Position numbers and translations under genes: made by a program. The notes beneath the pieces are model-generated. The model was not told the DNA's origin. It searched no databases and worked only from the letters and a program-made list of their open reading frames with translations. From CAZVJA01 sp964626885 (GTDB lineage Bacteria > Planctomycetota > Planctomycetia > Planctomycetales > Planctomycetaceae): a stretch of 18,107 nt of DNA. Position 1 is the first letter of the stretch; each line of letters opens with the position of its first letter. Shown here piece after piece: positions 1-7,206 of this stretch. The DNA is taken from NCBI GenBank assembly GCA_964626885.1, contig CAZVJA010000102.1, positions 1 to 18,107 of the forward strand. The letters are read 5' to 3'.

Positions 1-708
1 GCGGTCGAGAATGAATGGCATGCACAGCGAGGCCGCCGCGGTGTCGGCGGACGGGGAGGCTTCAACTCCCCGTTGATGCTTGTCAACAGCGAGGCGGTGC
101 AGAAGGACATCGAACTCAGCGAGGATCAGAAGAAGAAAGTCACCAAGCTGAGTGAAGAAATGCGGGAGGAGAGCCAAACGATGTTTCGTGAGGCGGCCGA
201 AGGGTTGGGAGACGTGCAGAGCCTTTCGGAGGAAGAGCGCCGAACGAAAATGGGGGCAGCCATGGCGGAAGCCACCAAGAAGATCAACGAAAAATTCGTT
301 CCGAAACTCGCCGAGATTCTTGAACCCAAGCAAAATGAGCGTCTGAAGCAGATTTCGTGGCAAGTGTCCGGCCCGCGTGCCTACACTGATCCCGATGTCG
401 TGAAGGGACTCGGAATTTCAAAGGAGCAACAGGAAAAACTGGCATCACTGGCGAAAGAGAATGAAAAGCAACTCATGGAACTCGGCCGAGACGGCGGCTT
501 CGAGAAGGTCCGTGAACTGCGCGACCAGCTTGCAGCGAAGTCGGACGAAGTGCTCAGCCAGGAACAGCAGGACAAATTCAAGGAAATGAAAGGCAAGCCG
601 TTCGACACCGCATCGCTGTTCGGAGGCGGAGGCCAGGGTTTTGGCCGGGGCTTTGGTCGACGACGCGGCAACACCGAACAAGGGACAGAGCAGAAGAAGG
701 CTGATTAA
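1..708 (+). CDS. LTXXQ-like exported helical protein, 3' part
   Basis: The frame is open from the first base, so the start and any signal peptide lie upstream of the window; 235 codons are visible before TAA. The visible N-terminus is Gly/Arg-rich (RGRRGVGGRGGFN), followed by long charged, probably coiled helices rich in E, K and Q. Two helix starts resemble the LTXXQ pattern of the Spy/CpxP-like family: IELSEDQKKKV near residue 38 and LGISKEQQEKL near residue 137. The C-terminus is again Gly/Arg-rich (GGGGQGFGRGFGRRRG). Spy-like proteins are periplasmic chaperones or stress proteins, and planctomycetes carry many such Gly-rich variants of unknown job, so function here is an inference from weak motifs. 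An internal ATG at 76 is only a fallback start, since coding clearly continues upstream of it. Confidence 0.7.
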   Translation, partial: AVENEWHAQRGRRGVGGRGGFNSPLMLVNSEAVQKDIELSEDQKKKVTKLSEEMREESQTMFREAAEGLGDVQSLSEEERRTKMGAAMAEATKKINEKFVPKLAEILEPKQNERLKQISWQVSGPRAYTDPDVVKGLGISKEQQEKLASLAKENEKQLMELGRDGGFEKVRELRDQLAAKSDEVLSQEQQDKFKEMKGKPFDTASLFGGGGQGFGRGFGRRRGNTEQGTEQKKAD

Positions 709-779
709 TTTCCCTCAGGCCTGCCGAATTTCTACCCGCCCCATTGAGCGTGCAGATGAAGGGGCTGTGGGATAACAAA

Positions 780-813
780 AAAACGCCCGGGTTCGAAGGA
801 GCCCGGGCGTTTT
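780..813. terminator. Bidirectional intrinsic terminator
   Basis: A perfect 12-base inverted repeat (AAAACGCCCGGG at 780-791, CCCGGGCGTTTT at 802-813) with a 10-base loop forms a GC-rich stem flanked by an A-tract on one side and a T-tract on the other. It therefore works in both directions. It sits between the convergent ends of the LTXXQ-like gene (stop at 708) and the propeller gene (stop at 857). Confidence 0.85.
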
Positions 814-823
814 CGTATCTCAG

Positions 824-849
824 CATTCCACTTATTCCATTCCACTTAT
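824..849. repeat. Two-copy 14-base tandem repeat
   Basis: CATTCCACTTAT occurs at 824-835 and again at 838-849, a 14-base period, between the terminator and the stop codon of the propeller gene. It probably arose by local duplication; no function is apparent. Confidence 0.6.
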
Positions 850-856
850 CCTGTGA

Positions 857-3220
857 TTATTCCACCAGGAACTTGTGGTACAGCCCCATGTAGTAGGGGA
901 GCAGGAAGGACGCACCGTCCGTGATTTCGGCTCCGTTTCCATCTTCGTCCAGGTTCCAGGGATCCTGGTTCCAATGCTCGAGCGCTCTTTCGTCGATCGG
1001 CACGACTTTGCCACCGATCAGATGGCCTCGCTTTCGCTCACGCGGTGTAAAGAACGTGAAGCCCCCGAACAGGTATTCAACATCCGTACGGTGGCTGTTT
1101 TTGTATCCCCAGCGGATGCGATTGAGGGGAATTCGCATCAGAGTGTCGGCGGCGTCGTCCAGGCAGGACTGCGCAACGGGGAGAGATCGCGTCCCTTGTT
1201 CAAAGCTGGCCGCAAAGACGTAATTGAACAACGGGCAACGTTCCGGCTCCTCCAGCGACCAGTAACCCCACAATGACCGCAAATAGATGGAACGCAGCCG
1301 GACGTCTTTTTCGTACTTGATGAGGTGGTAATAGCACATGAAAGCCATCTCGTCGTCAGACTGGTTCCCGGTTCCGCGTCCGACCTGCACCTTGGGGTAC
1401 TGCACATTGCCGGCATAACCGTGGTCGTGAACCAGGCTGTTGTACGCGTCGGTATAACGGGGATCGCCGGTGACATGCTCTGCCACCTTCAGATACGACA
1501 GAATGCTCAGCGAGTTCAATCCACGCTGCGCCGTCCAGAGAAGTCCGTTGAGATATTTAGGCCCGAAAATCCCCCAACGGGTTGGATTGCCGTCGTGATC
1601 GACGAGCGCGTACTCGTGGGCCAACAGGTGATCGGTCACCCGGGCGACGACCTCTCGCGCGCGGGCTTTTTCCTGCTCGGTTTCGGCCACAAGATCGTAG
1701 TACAGCGAATAGAAGAAGTAATGGCCGTCGAGTTCATCGGAGCTGGTATCGGTTTTCCAGTACCATTTTCCGTCGGCGCTCGTCGGCCAGCGGGGGACGA
1801 TCACCTTCCAGAGTGGATCCTCGAACTTCTGAAGAAAGTCATGTTCCGCCGAGTACCCTTCTTCCTTATTCGGGTCCGGTCCCGAAGTCGGGCGGATGGT
1901 GCGGGCCGGAAAACCGTGCGGCGCGGGATGCGAGCCTCCCTGTGTGACTTCGCTCAGAAACGCCACGGCCTCGAATGCCTTGGTGGCACGTGCCTTGGCT
2001 TGCGGGTCTTTCGTCGCGGCGTAGGCGAAGCACTCTCCCGCGCCATACATCGAAGTCCACAAGCCGTCATTGTCACTGTCATGATTTGTCCATTCACTCT
2101 TGTCGCCGGGGGTCTTCAAGTTGGCGGAGAGCACATAGCCGTACGGCGTGCGGCGGTTGTACTTGTCAATTTCCTCCTCGAAGAACTTGGCCTTGTTCGC
2201 AAAGGTCATCGGCTTTCGCTCGATGACGCCGGTACCTTTCGAGGTCGCGAACCACGCGTTTCCATTGCCGTCGACGGCGATGTCGCGGACCTCGTCATCC
2301 GGAAGCCATTGCCGACCTTGGCGATAATTCCAGCCGCTGTCACTCTTGCGGATGGCACCGATCTTTGTGCCGAACCAGACAGCACCCGCTTCGCCGGAGG
2401 TCAGCGTGGTGAAGTCGTTGTAGGGGAGACCGTCCCGTCCTGTGTACAACGACCATTTGTCACCGTCGAGACAACCGGCTCCCTGAGGGCTACAGAACCA
2501 CAGACGCCCCTTCGCATCGAAGGCCACGCCGCGCACGTCATGCGGCATCCAACTGCGGCTCCCATCGATCGGCAGAACCCCCTGCCATTTTCCGTCCGCA
2601 GACCTGACGAACAGTCCCGACGGTGAGGCTACGGCAACACGTCCGTCGCGCGCGGCAGCCACCTGGCGGATCTCCTTGGTCTCGTGGAGAAGTGCGTCCA
2701 GCCCGGCGACAGGCACGAGCGCTTTCCCCTTGAGCTCAAACAGTCCCACGGTCGTACCCAAATAAACTGACTTACCGGCCGCGAGGCTATTCAGGGTTTT
2801 TGGCTCGGCTGCTTGTGACGTAAGCTTGGCGAGTGTCTCTACTCTGTCCCCGACTTTGACGAGTGAGGCTCCAACCGTCGCGATCACTCCGCCGCTTTGA
2901 TGGGTTGCAAGCAGTTTGACCGGCTCAACGGCTGTTTCCACGATGCTCCAATGGCCGTCGCGAAGTCGGGCGAGCCCTTTGGTTGTTCCCGCAAAGACCT
3001 GGCCGTTTGCATCGACAGCGACCGACAGCACGTCGTCGCTCGGCAGCCCCTCTTTTGTTGTATAAACCGACGTCACCTCCGCCGCGAACGAGCTGACCTT
3101 CACCGGAGCCGGTCCGCGGCGTCGTTCGCCGCGCTGGGCGAATGCTTTGGATTCGATAACGCCGACCACACAAACGGCTGCGAGGAGTGGAATCGAAATC
3201 ATGCGTGCCAGGTTGTTCAT
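857..3220 (-). CDS. Exported beta-propeller plus helical-barrel protein
   Basis: This 787-residue protein has a signal peptide (residues 1-28, hydrophobic core then AFA-Q). Residues 43-335 hold about six or seven propeller repeats of the two-component-regulator type (Reg_prop): GLPSDDVLSVAVD at 58, GLPYNDFTTL at 264 and WLPDDEVRDIAVD at 305, each followed by a G..WF.T..G pattern. Residues 340-787 are mostly alpha-helical and rich in W, Y, H and acidic residues (SDNDGLWTSMYGAGE near 382, DELDGHYFFY near 495, WGIFGPKYLNGLLWTAQRG near 549). This suggests an alpha/alpha-toroid such as those of six-hairpin glycosidases and polysaccharide lyases. No transmembrane segment or kinase/DNA-binding domain follows the propeller, unlike hybrid sensors, so it is likely a periplasmic or secreted protein. 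Enzyme activity is inference. The ATG at 3220 has a GAGGA-type site about 10 bases upstream. Confidence 0.8.
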   Translation of the reverse strand: MNNLARMISIPLLAAVCVVGVIESKAFAQRGERRRGPAPVKVSSFAAEVTSVYTTKEGLPSDDVLSVAVDANGQVFAGTTKGLARLRDGHWSIVETAVEPVKLLATHQSGGVIATVGASLVKVGDRVETLAKLTSQAAEPKTLNSLAAGKSVYLGTTVGLFELKGKALVPVAGLDALLHETKEIRQVAAARDGRVAVASPSGLFVRSADGKWQGVLPIDGSRSWMPHDVRGVAFDAKGRLWFCSPQGAGCLDGDKWSLYTGRDGLPYNDFTTLTSGEAGAVWFGTKIGAIRKSDSGWNYRQGRQWLPDDEVRDIAVDGNGNAWFATSKGTGVIERKPMTFANKAKFFEEEIDKYNRRTPYGYVLSANLKTPGDKSEWTNHDSDNDGLWTSMYGAGECFAYAATKDPQAKARATKAFEAVAFLSEVTQGGSHPAPHGFPARTIRPTSGPDPNKEEGYSAEHDFLQKFEDPLWKVIVPRWPTSADGKWYWKTDTSSDELDGHYFFYSLYYDLVAETEQEKARAREVVARVTDHLLAHEYALVDHDGNPTRWGIFGPKYLNGLLWTAQRGLNSLSILSYLKVAEHVTGDPRYTDAYNSLVHDHGYAGNVQYPKVQVGRGTGNQSDDEMAFMCYYHLIKYEKDVRLRSIYLRSLWGYWSLEEPERCPLFNYVFAASFEQGTRSLPVAQSCLDDAADTLMRIPLNRIRWGYKNSHRTDVEYLFGGFTFFTPRERKRGHLIGGKVVPIDERALEHWNQDPWNLDEDGNGAEITDGASFLLPYYMGLYHKFLVE

Positions 3221-3344
3221 CGGCGAGGAGTCCTCATCTGCTGGAAATGGATCGATTGCTCGGAATCGGGTCTAACATGGCGTGTTTCAAAAACCCATTC
3301 TGCGGCTCTGTTTCGGCGCGCACAAGCACCCGGCTGCCTCACGG

Positions 3345-3382
3345 AAAAAAATCCCCCTGATTCACCACCGCCTGAACCGGGG
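3345..3382 (-). terminator. Intrinsic terminator after the ThuA-like gene
   Basis: On the minus strand a stem of about nine pairs (CCCCGGTTCA against TGAATCAGGGG, with one wobble and one mismatch, 8-base loop) is followed by GGA and seven T. It starts 15 bases beyond the TGA of the ThuA-like gene, so that transcript probably ends here. The propeller gene downstream then needs its own promoter in 3221-3344. Confidence 0.65.
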
Positions 3383-3396
3383 CTGAAGAACGCCAA

Positions 3397-4233
3397 TCAC
3401 TTCTTTTTCGGAGGCTCCGGACCGAGATCCATATCGGCCGCGGAGATTTCGACCGGAGCGCCTTCTGCGGGAATCTCGTGATGCGCTGTCCAGAGAATGC
3501 CGTTCACGAGCGCCTTCCGAAATGACTCGATCCCGAAATTCTCATGAAAGTGGCCGAGCGTGACGCCGAAGGAGCGTCCCCCTTTGGCGCCGGGGCGCTC
3601 ATACGTCCAGGCCACCACTTGATCCTTCCCCTTGGTCCGCACTTTCAGCAGCGGCTTTGCACCCGGGGCCAGCTTGGTGCCGAGGTACCATTCGTCACGG
3701 AGGTCATAGTCTTTCCAGCCGCGGCAAATCGGGTGTTCAGGATCGATCTGCACGACATGCGACGGGCTGACGTCGAGGCCTTCGAAACTTTGGTGGAACC
3801 ATCCCCCCAGCACGGTAAGGTAGCGTTCACCGAGTTCTTTTCCTTCGGCTCCCGTGGCCCAATGGATCGCGGTATACCCGACTCCGCCGGCCAAAAGTTT
3901 TTCCGCTTGGGTGGAATGAGGTCCTTGCAACAGCAGGTTCGCGCCGGGGCTCGAATAGCAGACGATGGCGTGCACTCCGTCAAGCACGCGCTGATCCTTC
4001 GGCCATCGGTCCGAGACGACGGTTTCAACGCCCGGCGTCTGCTTGAGGCATTTTGCCAGCAACCCGCACTCGTGCAGATACATATGTGAACCGAATGGGT
4101 GGTCGGGCTGATGGCCGATCAGGAGGATTTTGATCCTCTTCGGTGTACCTTCATCGGCGGAGAGCGAGGACGACAGAAATAATACCGCACAGCATGCGAT
4201 GGCTGAGACAAGAACTGAAATGCATTTCGACAT
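3397..4233 (-). CDS. ThuA-like exported protein
   Basis: The 278-residue protein starts with a signal peptide (about residues 1-25, ending LSSSLSADEG). A ThuA-like (trehalose utilisation, glutamine-amidotransferase-like fold) domain then covers almost all the rest: RIKILLIGHQPDHPFGSHMY, a GGVGYTAIHWATG segment, LGGWFHQSFEG, HPICRGWKDYDLRDEWY, and a final GRSFGVTLGHFHENFG. The HPI.RG and LGH.HENF patterns are typical of bacterial ThuA-domain proteins, which sit among sugar oxidoreductases and isomerases but whose reaction is mostly unknown. I chose the ATG at 4233 because it gives a clean signal peptide. A TTG 57 bases upstream would add 19 charged residues and overlap the Dabb gene. No strong ribosome site is visible; the 46-base gap to the Dabb gene upstream suggests co-transcription. 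Confidence 0.85.
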   Translation of the reverse strand: MSKCISVLVSAIACCAVLFLSSSLSADEGTPKRIKILLIGHQPDHPFGSHMYLHECGLLAKCLKQTPGVETVVSDRWPKDQRVLDGVHAIVCYSSPGANLLLQGPHSTQAEKLLAGGVGYTAIHWATGAEGKELGERYLTVLGGWFHQSFEGLDVSPSHVVQIDPEHPICRGWKDYDLRDEWYLGTKLAPGAKPLLKVRTKGKDQVVAWTYERPGAKGGRSFGVTLGHFHENFGIESFRKALVNGILWTAHHEIPAEGAPVEISAADMDLGPEPPKKK

Positions 4234-4279
4234 GGCTGAGAACCCCGGTGGTGGAATTGCGCGTCCGCGGCGAAGGTCG

Positions 4280-4582
4280 TTAACTTTCAAAGTCGAAGGC
4301 TACCACGTCATCGATATGCGGAATGATCGCGGCTTTGACTCGTTCATGCTCCGGGTGCGGAAGGTAAACATCGCGAGCGGCCGCGTTATCGAATTCCATG
4401 AGGAAGCCGTGCGTAAATCCTTTGTTCAACCCCTCATGACTGGAATACGGACCGCCAACAAACTTGCGGATTCCCGGAATCAGCGTTTTCAGCTCCGCGA
4501 GATTGGCAAAAAGCTTCTCGATCGTGGCTGCCGGAACGTCTGGTTTAAATTTCAGCAGGACCATATGTTGCATCAGCGGCAT
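4280..4582 (-). CDS. Dabb (stress-responsive A/B barrel) protein
   Basis: The 100-residue cytoplasmic protein matches the Dabb family in length and pattern: it opens MQHMVLLKFKPD, has a central ELKTLIPGIRKFVGGPYSSHEG, then THGFLMEFDNAAARDVYLPHPEHERV and ends IPHIDDVVAFDFES. Dabb domains are dimeric ferredoxin-like barrels found in plant stress proteins and in some bacterial enzymes such as olivetolic-acid-cyclase relatives; most bacterial members have no known reaction. An AGGAAG ribosome site lies about 6 bases before the ATG at 4582. A second Met at residue 4 is an alternative start. It probably heads a two-gene unit with the ThuA-like gene. Confidence 0.88.
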   Translation of the reverse strand: MPLMQHMVLLKFKPDVPAATIEKLFANLAELKTLIPGIRKFVGGPYSSHEGLNKGFTHGFLMEFDNAAARDVYLPHPEHERVKAAIIPHIDDVVAFDFES

Positions 4583-4627
4583 TGTGAACTTCCTGAGTGC
4601 GGGAAGAAGATTTGTCGGTTCTTGGGC

Positions 4628-4664
4628 CTGACGGGGATTTCGTTATTTCATTGAGTACCGTCAG
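4628..4664. promoter_or_regulatory. Inverted repeat upstream of the Dabb gene
   Basis: CTGACGG at 4628-4634 is matched by CCGTCAG at 4658-4664, a perfect 7-base inverted repeat with a 23-base centre. It lies in the 107-base gap between the protease stop (4690) and the Dabb start (4582). There is no T-tract on the minus strand, so an operator-like site or a weak attenuator is more likely than a terminator. Confidence 0.35.
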
Positions 4665-4689
4665 TTAAACTCGAGTGCGGAGTTGGCCG

Positions 4690-5694
4690 CTATTCACTAG
4701 GCTTTTCAGGATTCTTTCGCCTCGGGGGGTCGAGGTATCGGTACCCGCTATTGGGGTTGTTCTTGTCGAACGTGAAAGCATCGCGATTTCTCAAGAAGTG
4801 CTTCAAATATCCGACCGGGATGGCAAATCCCAGCCCTTCGCCGAAGATCAATTTCATGTTCGTCACCCCCACGACTTCGCCTCGCGAATTGAACAGCGGC
4901 CCGCCGCTATTGCCGGGATTGATTTGCGCGGTCGTCTGGATGTATACGAGCCCCTCGAAATTCCGGTTCCGCGTGCTCACAATTCCCCGGGAGACGGACC
5001 GTTCCAGGCCGAGAGGATTGCCGATCGCGAAGACTTCGTCCCCTTCCTTCTGATCGTCATCCTGGGCAAGAAAGACGGGGCGGAACTTGAACTCGGTTTG
5101 CTCCGGAATCTGCAAGAGGGCGAGATCGAAGAAGGGATTGAGAGCGAGAATCTTCACATCGTCGATGCGGCGGCGGGAGAACTCGCCACTTTCATTATGA
5201 TGAAAGATGGTGACGGCGACGCGTGTCTCCCGTTCGATCACGTGATAATTCGTGACGCAGAACCCCCGTTCGTTGACGATGAATCCCGAGCCGAGCCCGG
5301 AAGGAGTCTGCACGAGCACCACCCCTTCGCCGAAGGCCAGCGCCAAGTCTTTGATGGACTTCACCGGCAAGCGAGCTGTGTGGAAGGCACCCTCTGACTG
5401 CGTCTCGGGAGCGGCGGCCTCTGGCTCGGCCGATTTGCGGCGCGACTTAATTTGCGAAACCGGCACACGGATAATCTCATAGCCCAGGTCGACGATTAAC
5501 GCATCATTTGTTTCTCGAAGGATGGGAACATCCAACTTTTGCCCCGACTTCAATTCGATGACTTCCGCCAACGCGGTATCGCGCCCGAGAGTCGCGATGG
5601 AGATCGATGCCAGGATCGCGACCGGAATCCATCGCGCGGCGCGTCGTCGAACGGCCGACCGAGTCGTTAACAGTCTGGAAACATGCTCCCTCAT
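4690..5694 (-). CDS. S1C (HtrA/Deg-like) serine protease without PDZ
   Basis: The 334-residue protein has an N-terminal Arg-rich stretch and a hydrophobic segment (residues 22-37) ending in an ALA-E signal-peptide-like site, so it is probably periplasmic. Residues 44-85 form a small beta-rich module (VIELKSGQKLDVPIL, then IIRVPVSQIKS) like the SHD1-type module common in planctomycete exported proteins. A trypsin-like domain follows with a complete triad: His151 in TNYHVIE, Asp190 in FFDLALLQIP, Ser263 in NPGNSGGP. No PDZ domain follows; it ends in a basic tail. I chose the ATG at 5694 rather than 5730 because GAGGGG lies 4-9 bases before it, exactly in the 11-base gap after the cytochrome stop. 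The two genes should form one transcript. Confidence 0.9.
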   Translation of the reverse strand: MREHVSRLLTTRSAVRRRAARWIPVAILASISIATLGRDTALAEVIELKSGQKLDVPILRETNDALIVDLGYEIIRVPVSQIKSRRKSAEPEAAAPETQSEGAFHTARLPVKSIKDLALAFGEGVVLVQTPSGLGSGFIVNERGFCVTNYHVIERETRVAVTIFHHNESGEFSRRRIDDVKILALNPFFDLALLQIPEQTEFKFRPVFLAQDDDQKEGDEVFAIGNPLGLERSVSRGIVSTRNRNFEGLVYIQTTAQINPGNSGGPLFNSRGEVVGVTNMKLIFGEGLGFAIPVGYLKHFLRNRDAFTFDKNNPNSGYRYLDPPRRKNPEKPSE

Positions 5695-5697
5695 TTT

Positions 5698-5703
5698 CCC
5701 CTC
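5698..5703 (-). promoter_or_regulatory. Ribosome site that sets the protease start
   Basis: The minus strand reads GAGGGG followed by AAA and ATG. It lies between the cytochrome TAA (5706-5708) and the ATG at 5694, which favours this start over the upstream ATG at 5730 that lies within the cytochrome gene. Confidence 0.7.
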
Positions 5704-5705
5704 GC

Positions 5706-6875
5706 TTAAAAACGGTACTTCGTGTGGCATTCGTTACAATTCTTCTGCACCAGGCCGCGCGCCGCGCTGAATTCCGCGAAATTTCCCTGCTTCGCCTCCT
5801 GGGTCATCCGCCGCGCATTTTCGACCAGCCCTTTCGCCTGCGCTGCGTACTCCGGTTCATCCGCTGACGGAAAATCGGTGGCCGCGATGACCTGGGCCAA
5901 CGTCGCCATCAAAGAAGACTCGTGGATCGCTTTCGCATCGGAGTCCTTGAGTTCGTTGGCGGACTTCACTTCTTTTATCAACCATTGAAACGAGCGGTCG
6001 ATCCGTTTCATGGCATTGCCGCGATCGACACATTCGGCGAACCCGAGTCGATTCGTAGCGTTTTCAAATCCGGCCGGGGGATTACCGTCGAGCAGTCCGA
6101 CGAGCGAATCGAACAGTTTCCGCACCTCTTCGTAAGGCTTCGCCCCCGTCCCTTGGGCGGCTTTCTCAAGCTTGGTTCCCAGGTCGCGGAGCGAAAGGGC
6201 GACCGGTTTCCAGCGAATGTTGTCGGGATGGTCCGCGGCGATGGCAGCGATTGCGGCCAATGTTGACCCTGATATTTGGACATCCTCAACGGCGGCATTG
6301 TATCGACCGGTCGATTGCAACGACGCCGACAACTGGTTACGGACCGTCTTCATCTCGCCGTCGAGTTCATCTCCCGAGATCAGCTTCTTCCAGTCAGTTG
6401 TCGCAGACGAGCCTTCCGAAGGGCTCGCTTCTCGACTGGTCTGAGGCGGTTCTCCCTTCTCGGCGGCACTCCTCGCGTCGGTGGATTTATGGGAGAGACT
6501 CGCTGATTGCGAATCTGTTTTCATTGGTGAATCCCCGACCAGTTCCGATCCCTTACCCGCGACAGCGAGAGGATCGTCAAACCAGATATCGTACGGGATA
6601 TCGCCGATCCACTTTCGTCCGCGCTTATCCGTTCGCGAAACACCGGCTGGTTGGTGCGGCGCGGGTGCGTTCGTGGCTGTTTCCGAATGCGGATTGTGTT
6701 CCGGCATGGCGTTGGGGGAGGACTGAGGATTGTTGGGCTGGTTTGGACTTTCCATTCCGCCCGGCGCATTCACGGAATGTCGCGGCTGTTTTCCGTATTC
6801 GCCGCATCCTACCGATACGGCAAGGGTCGCGTACCCTATGCCGATTACGGAATGGAACGTCCAATGTTTCCTCAT
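5706..6875 (-). CDS. c-type cytochrome with C-terminal CxxCH
   Basis: The 389-residue protein begins with a signal peptide ending VSVGC; Cys24 could be lipid-modified, though Ser at -3 is a poor lipobox. Residues 25-165 are Pro/Ser/Asn-rich and probably disordered, except for a well-ordered-looking stretch at 83-107 (WIGDIPYDIWFDDPLAVAG). Two helical segments follow (about 169-266 and 273-389). Only the second carries a haem motif, Cys380-x2-Cys383-His384 six residues from the C-terminus. A CxxCH at the extreme C-terminus of a helical bundle is the cytochrome c' arrangement, so a c'-like fold is likely. It could bind small ligands or carry electrons. The start at 6875 gives the only good signal peptide. 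No Shine-Dalgarno site is visible and a promoter abuts the ATG (see the promoter entry). It is followed after 11 bases by the protease. Confidence 0.82.
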   Translation of the reverse strand: MRKHWTFHSVIGIGYATLAVSVGCGEYGKQPRHSVNAPGGMESPNQPNNPQSSPNAMPEHNPHSETATNAPAPHQPAGVSRTDKRGRKWIGDIPYDIWFDDPLAVAGKGSELVGDSPMKTDSQSASLSHKSTDARSAAEKGEPPQTSREASPSEGSSATTDWKKLISGDELDGEMKTVRNQLSASLQSTGRYNAAVEDVQISGSTLAAIAAIAADHPDNIRWKPVALSLRDLGTKLEKAAQGTGAKPYEEVRKLFDSLVGLLDGNPPAGFENATNRLGFAECVDRGNAMKRIDRSFQWLIKEVKSANELKDSDAKAIHESSLMATLAQVIAATDFPSADEPEYAAQAKGLVENARRMTQEAKQGNFAEFSAARGLVQKNCNECHTKYRF

Positions 6876-6882
6876 TGATATG

Positions 6883-6911
6883 ATTATGCTCGACAGAGCG
6901 TGGCGATTCAA
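6883..6911 (-). promoter_or_regulatory. Sigma-70-like promoter abutting the cytochrome ATG
   Basis: On the minus strand TTGAAT (6906-6911, four of six) and CATAAT (6883-6888, five of six) are separated by 17 bases. Transcription would begin about 7 bases later, at 6875-6876, which is the A of the start codon. This predicts a leaderless transcript and fits the missing ribosome site. Confidence 0.45.
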
Positions 6912-7197
6912 TTGCAGGGGATGCCGCTTGTCGTTGATCCGTGCCGACCGGGACGATCTGCAACCGCATCCATTGCAAGTCAGGGTGTTGACATTCCCAA
7001 GCGATGCCTGTTCGCGCGGCCAATTCTGACAGTTCATCGATGAATCGCCCGACTAATTTGGGTAAACTCCTGACGAACCAAGTCCCGTCGCGTCCCAGTC
7101 CGCATGGTCGGAAGAGTCTCCTTCCCTATGCGCGGGGAAAATGCCGGGTTTCGGGGCCGAGCCCCCGTTTGAAGCAAGCCTGAGCCCGTCGTTTTCT

Positions 7198-7201
7198 GGA
7201 G
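7198..7201 (+). promoter_or_regulatory. Ribosome site favouring the start at 7207
   Basis: GGAG lies 5 bases before the ATG at 7207. The alternative ATG at 7141 is preceded only by a GGGG run abutting AAA, so the downstream start is preferred. Confidence 0.5.
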
Positions 7202-7206
7202 CCAAG

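Larger units (their letters stand above)
6876..7206. other. Divergent intergenic region
   Basis: This region lies between the leftward cytochrome and the rightward membrane protein. It holds the cytochrome promoter at its left end and a perfect 12-base palindrome TTCATCGATGAA at 7033-7044. A consensus TTGACA at 6988 has no -10 partner at the right distance. No convincing promoter for the rightward gene was found. Confidence 0.5.

Noticed and set aside
1325..2626. 433-codon open frame on the plus strand
   Set aside because: It lies opposite the propeller gene, whose signal peptide and repeats are clear; the translation is Arg/Val-rich without recognisable domains.
4234..4290. N-terminal extension of the ThuA-like protein from a TTG
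   Set aside because: It would put 19 charged residues before a good signal peptide and overlap the Dabb gene.
6988..6993. Perfect TTGACA as a promoter for the membrane protein
   Set aside because: No -10-like hexamer lies 16-18 bases downstream.
6876..7037. 54-residue N-terminal extension of the cytochrome
   Set aside because: It would bury the signal peptide and uses a region with a promoter-like sequence; no Met or ribosome site supports it.
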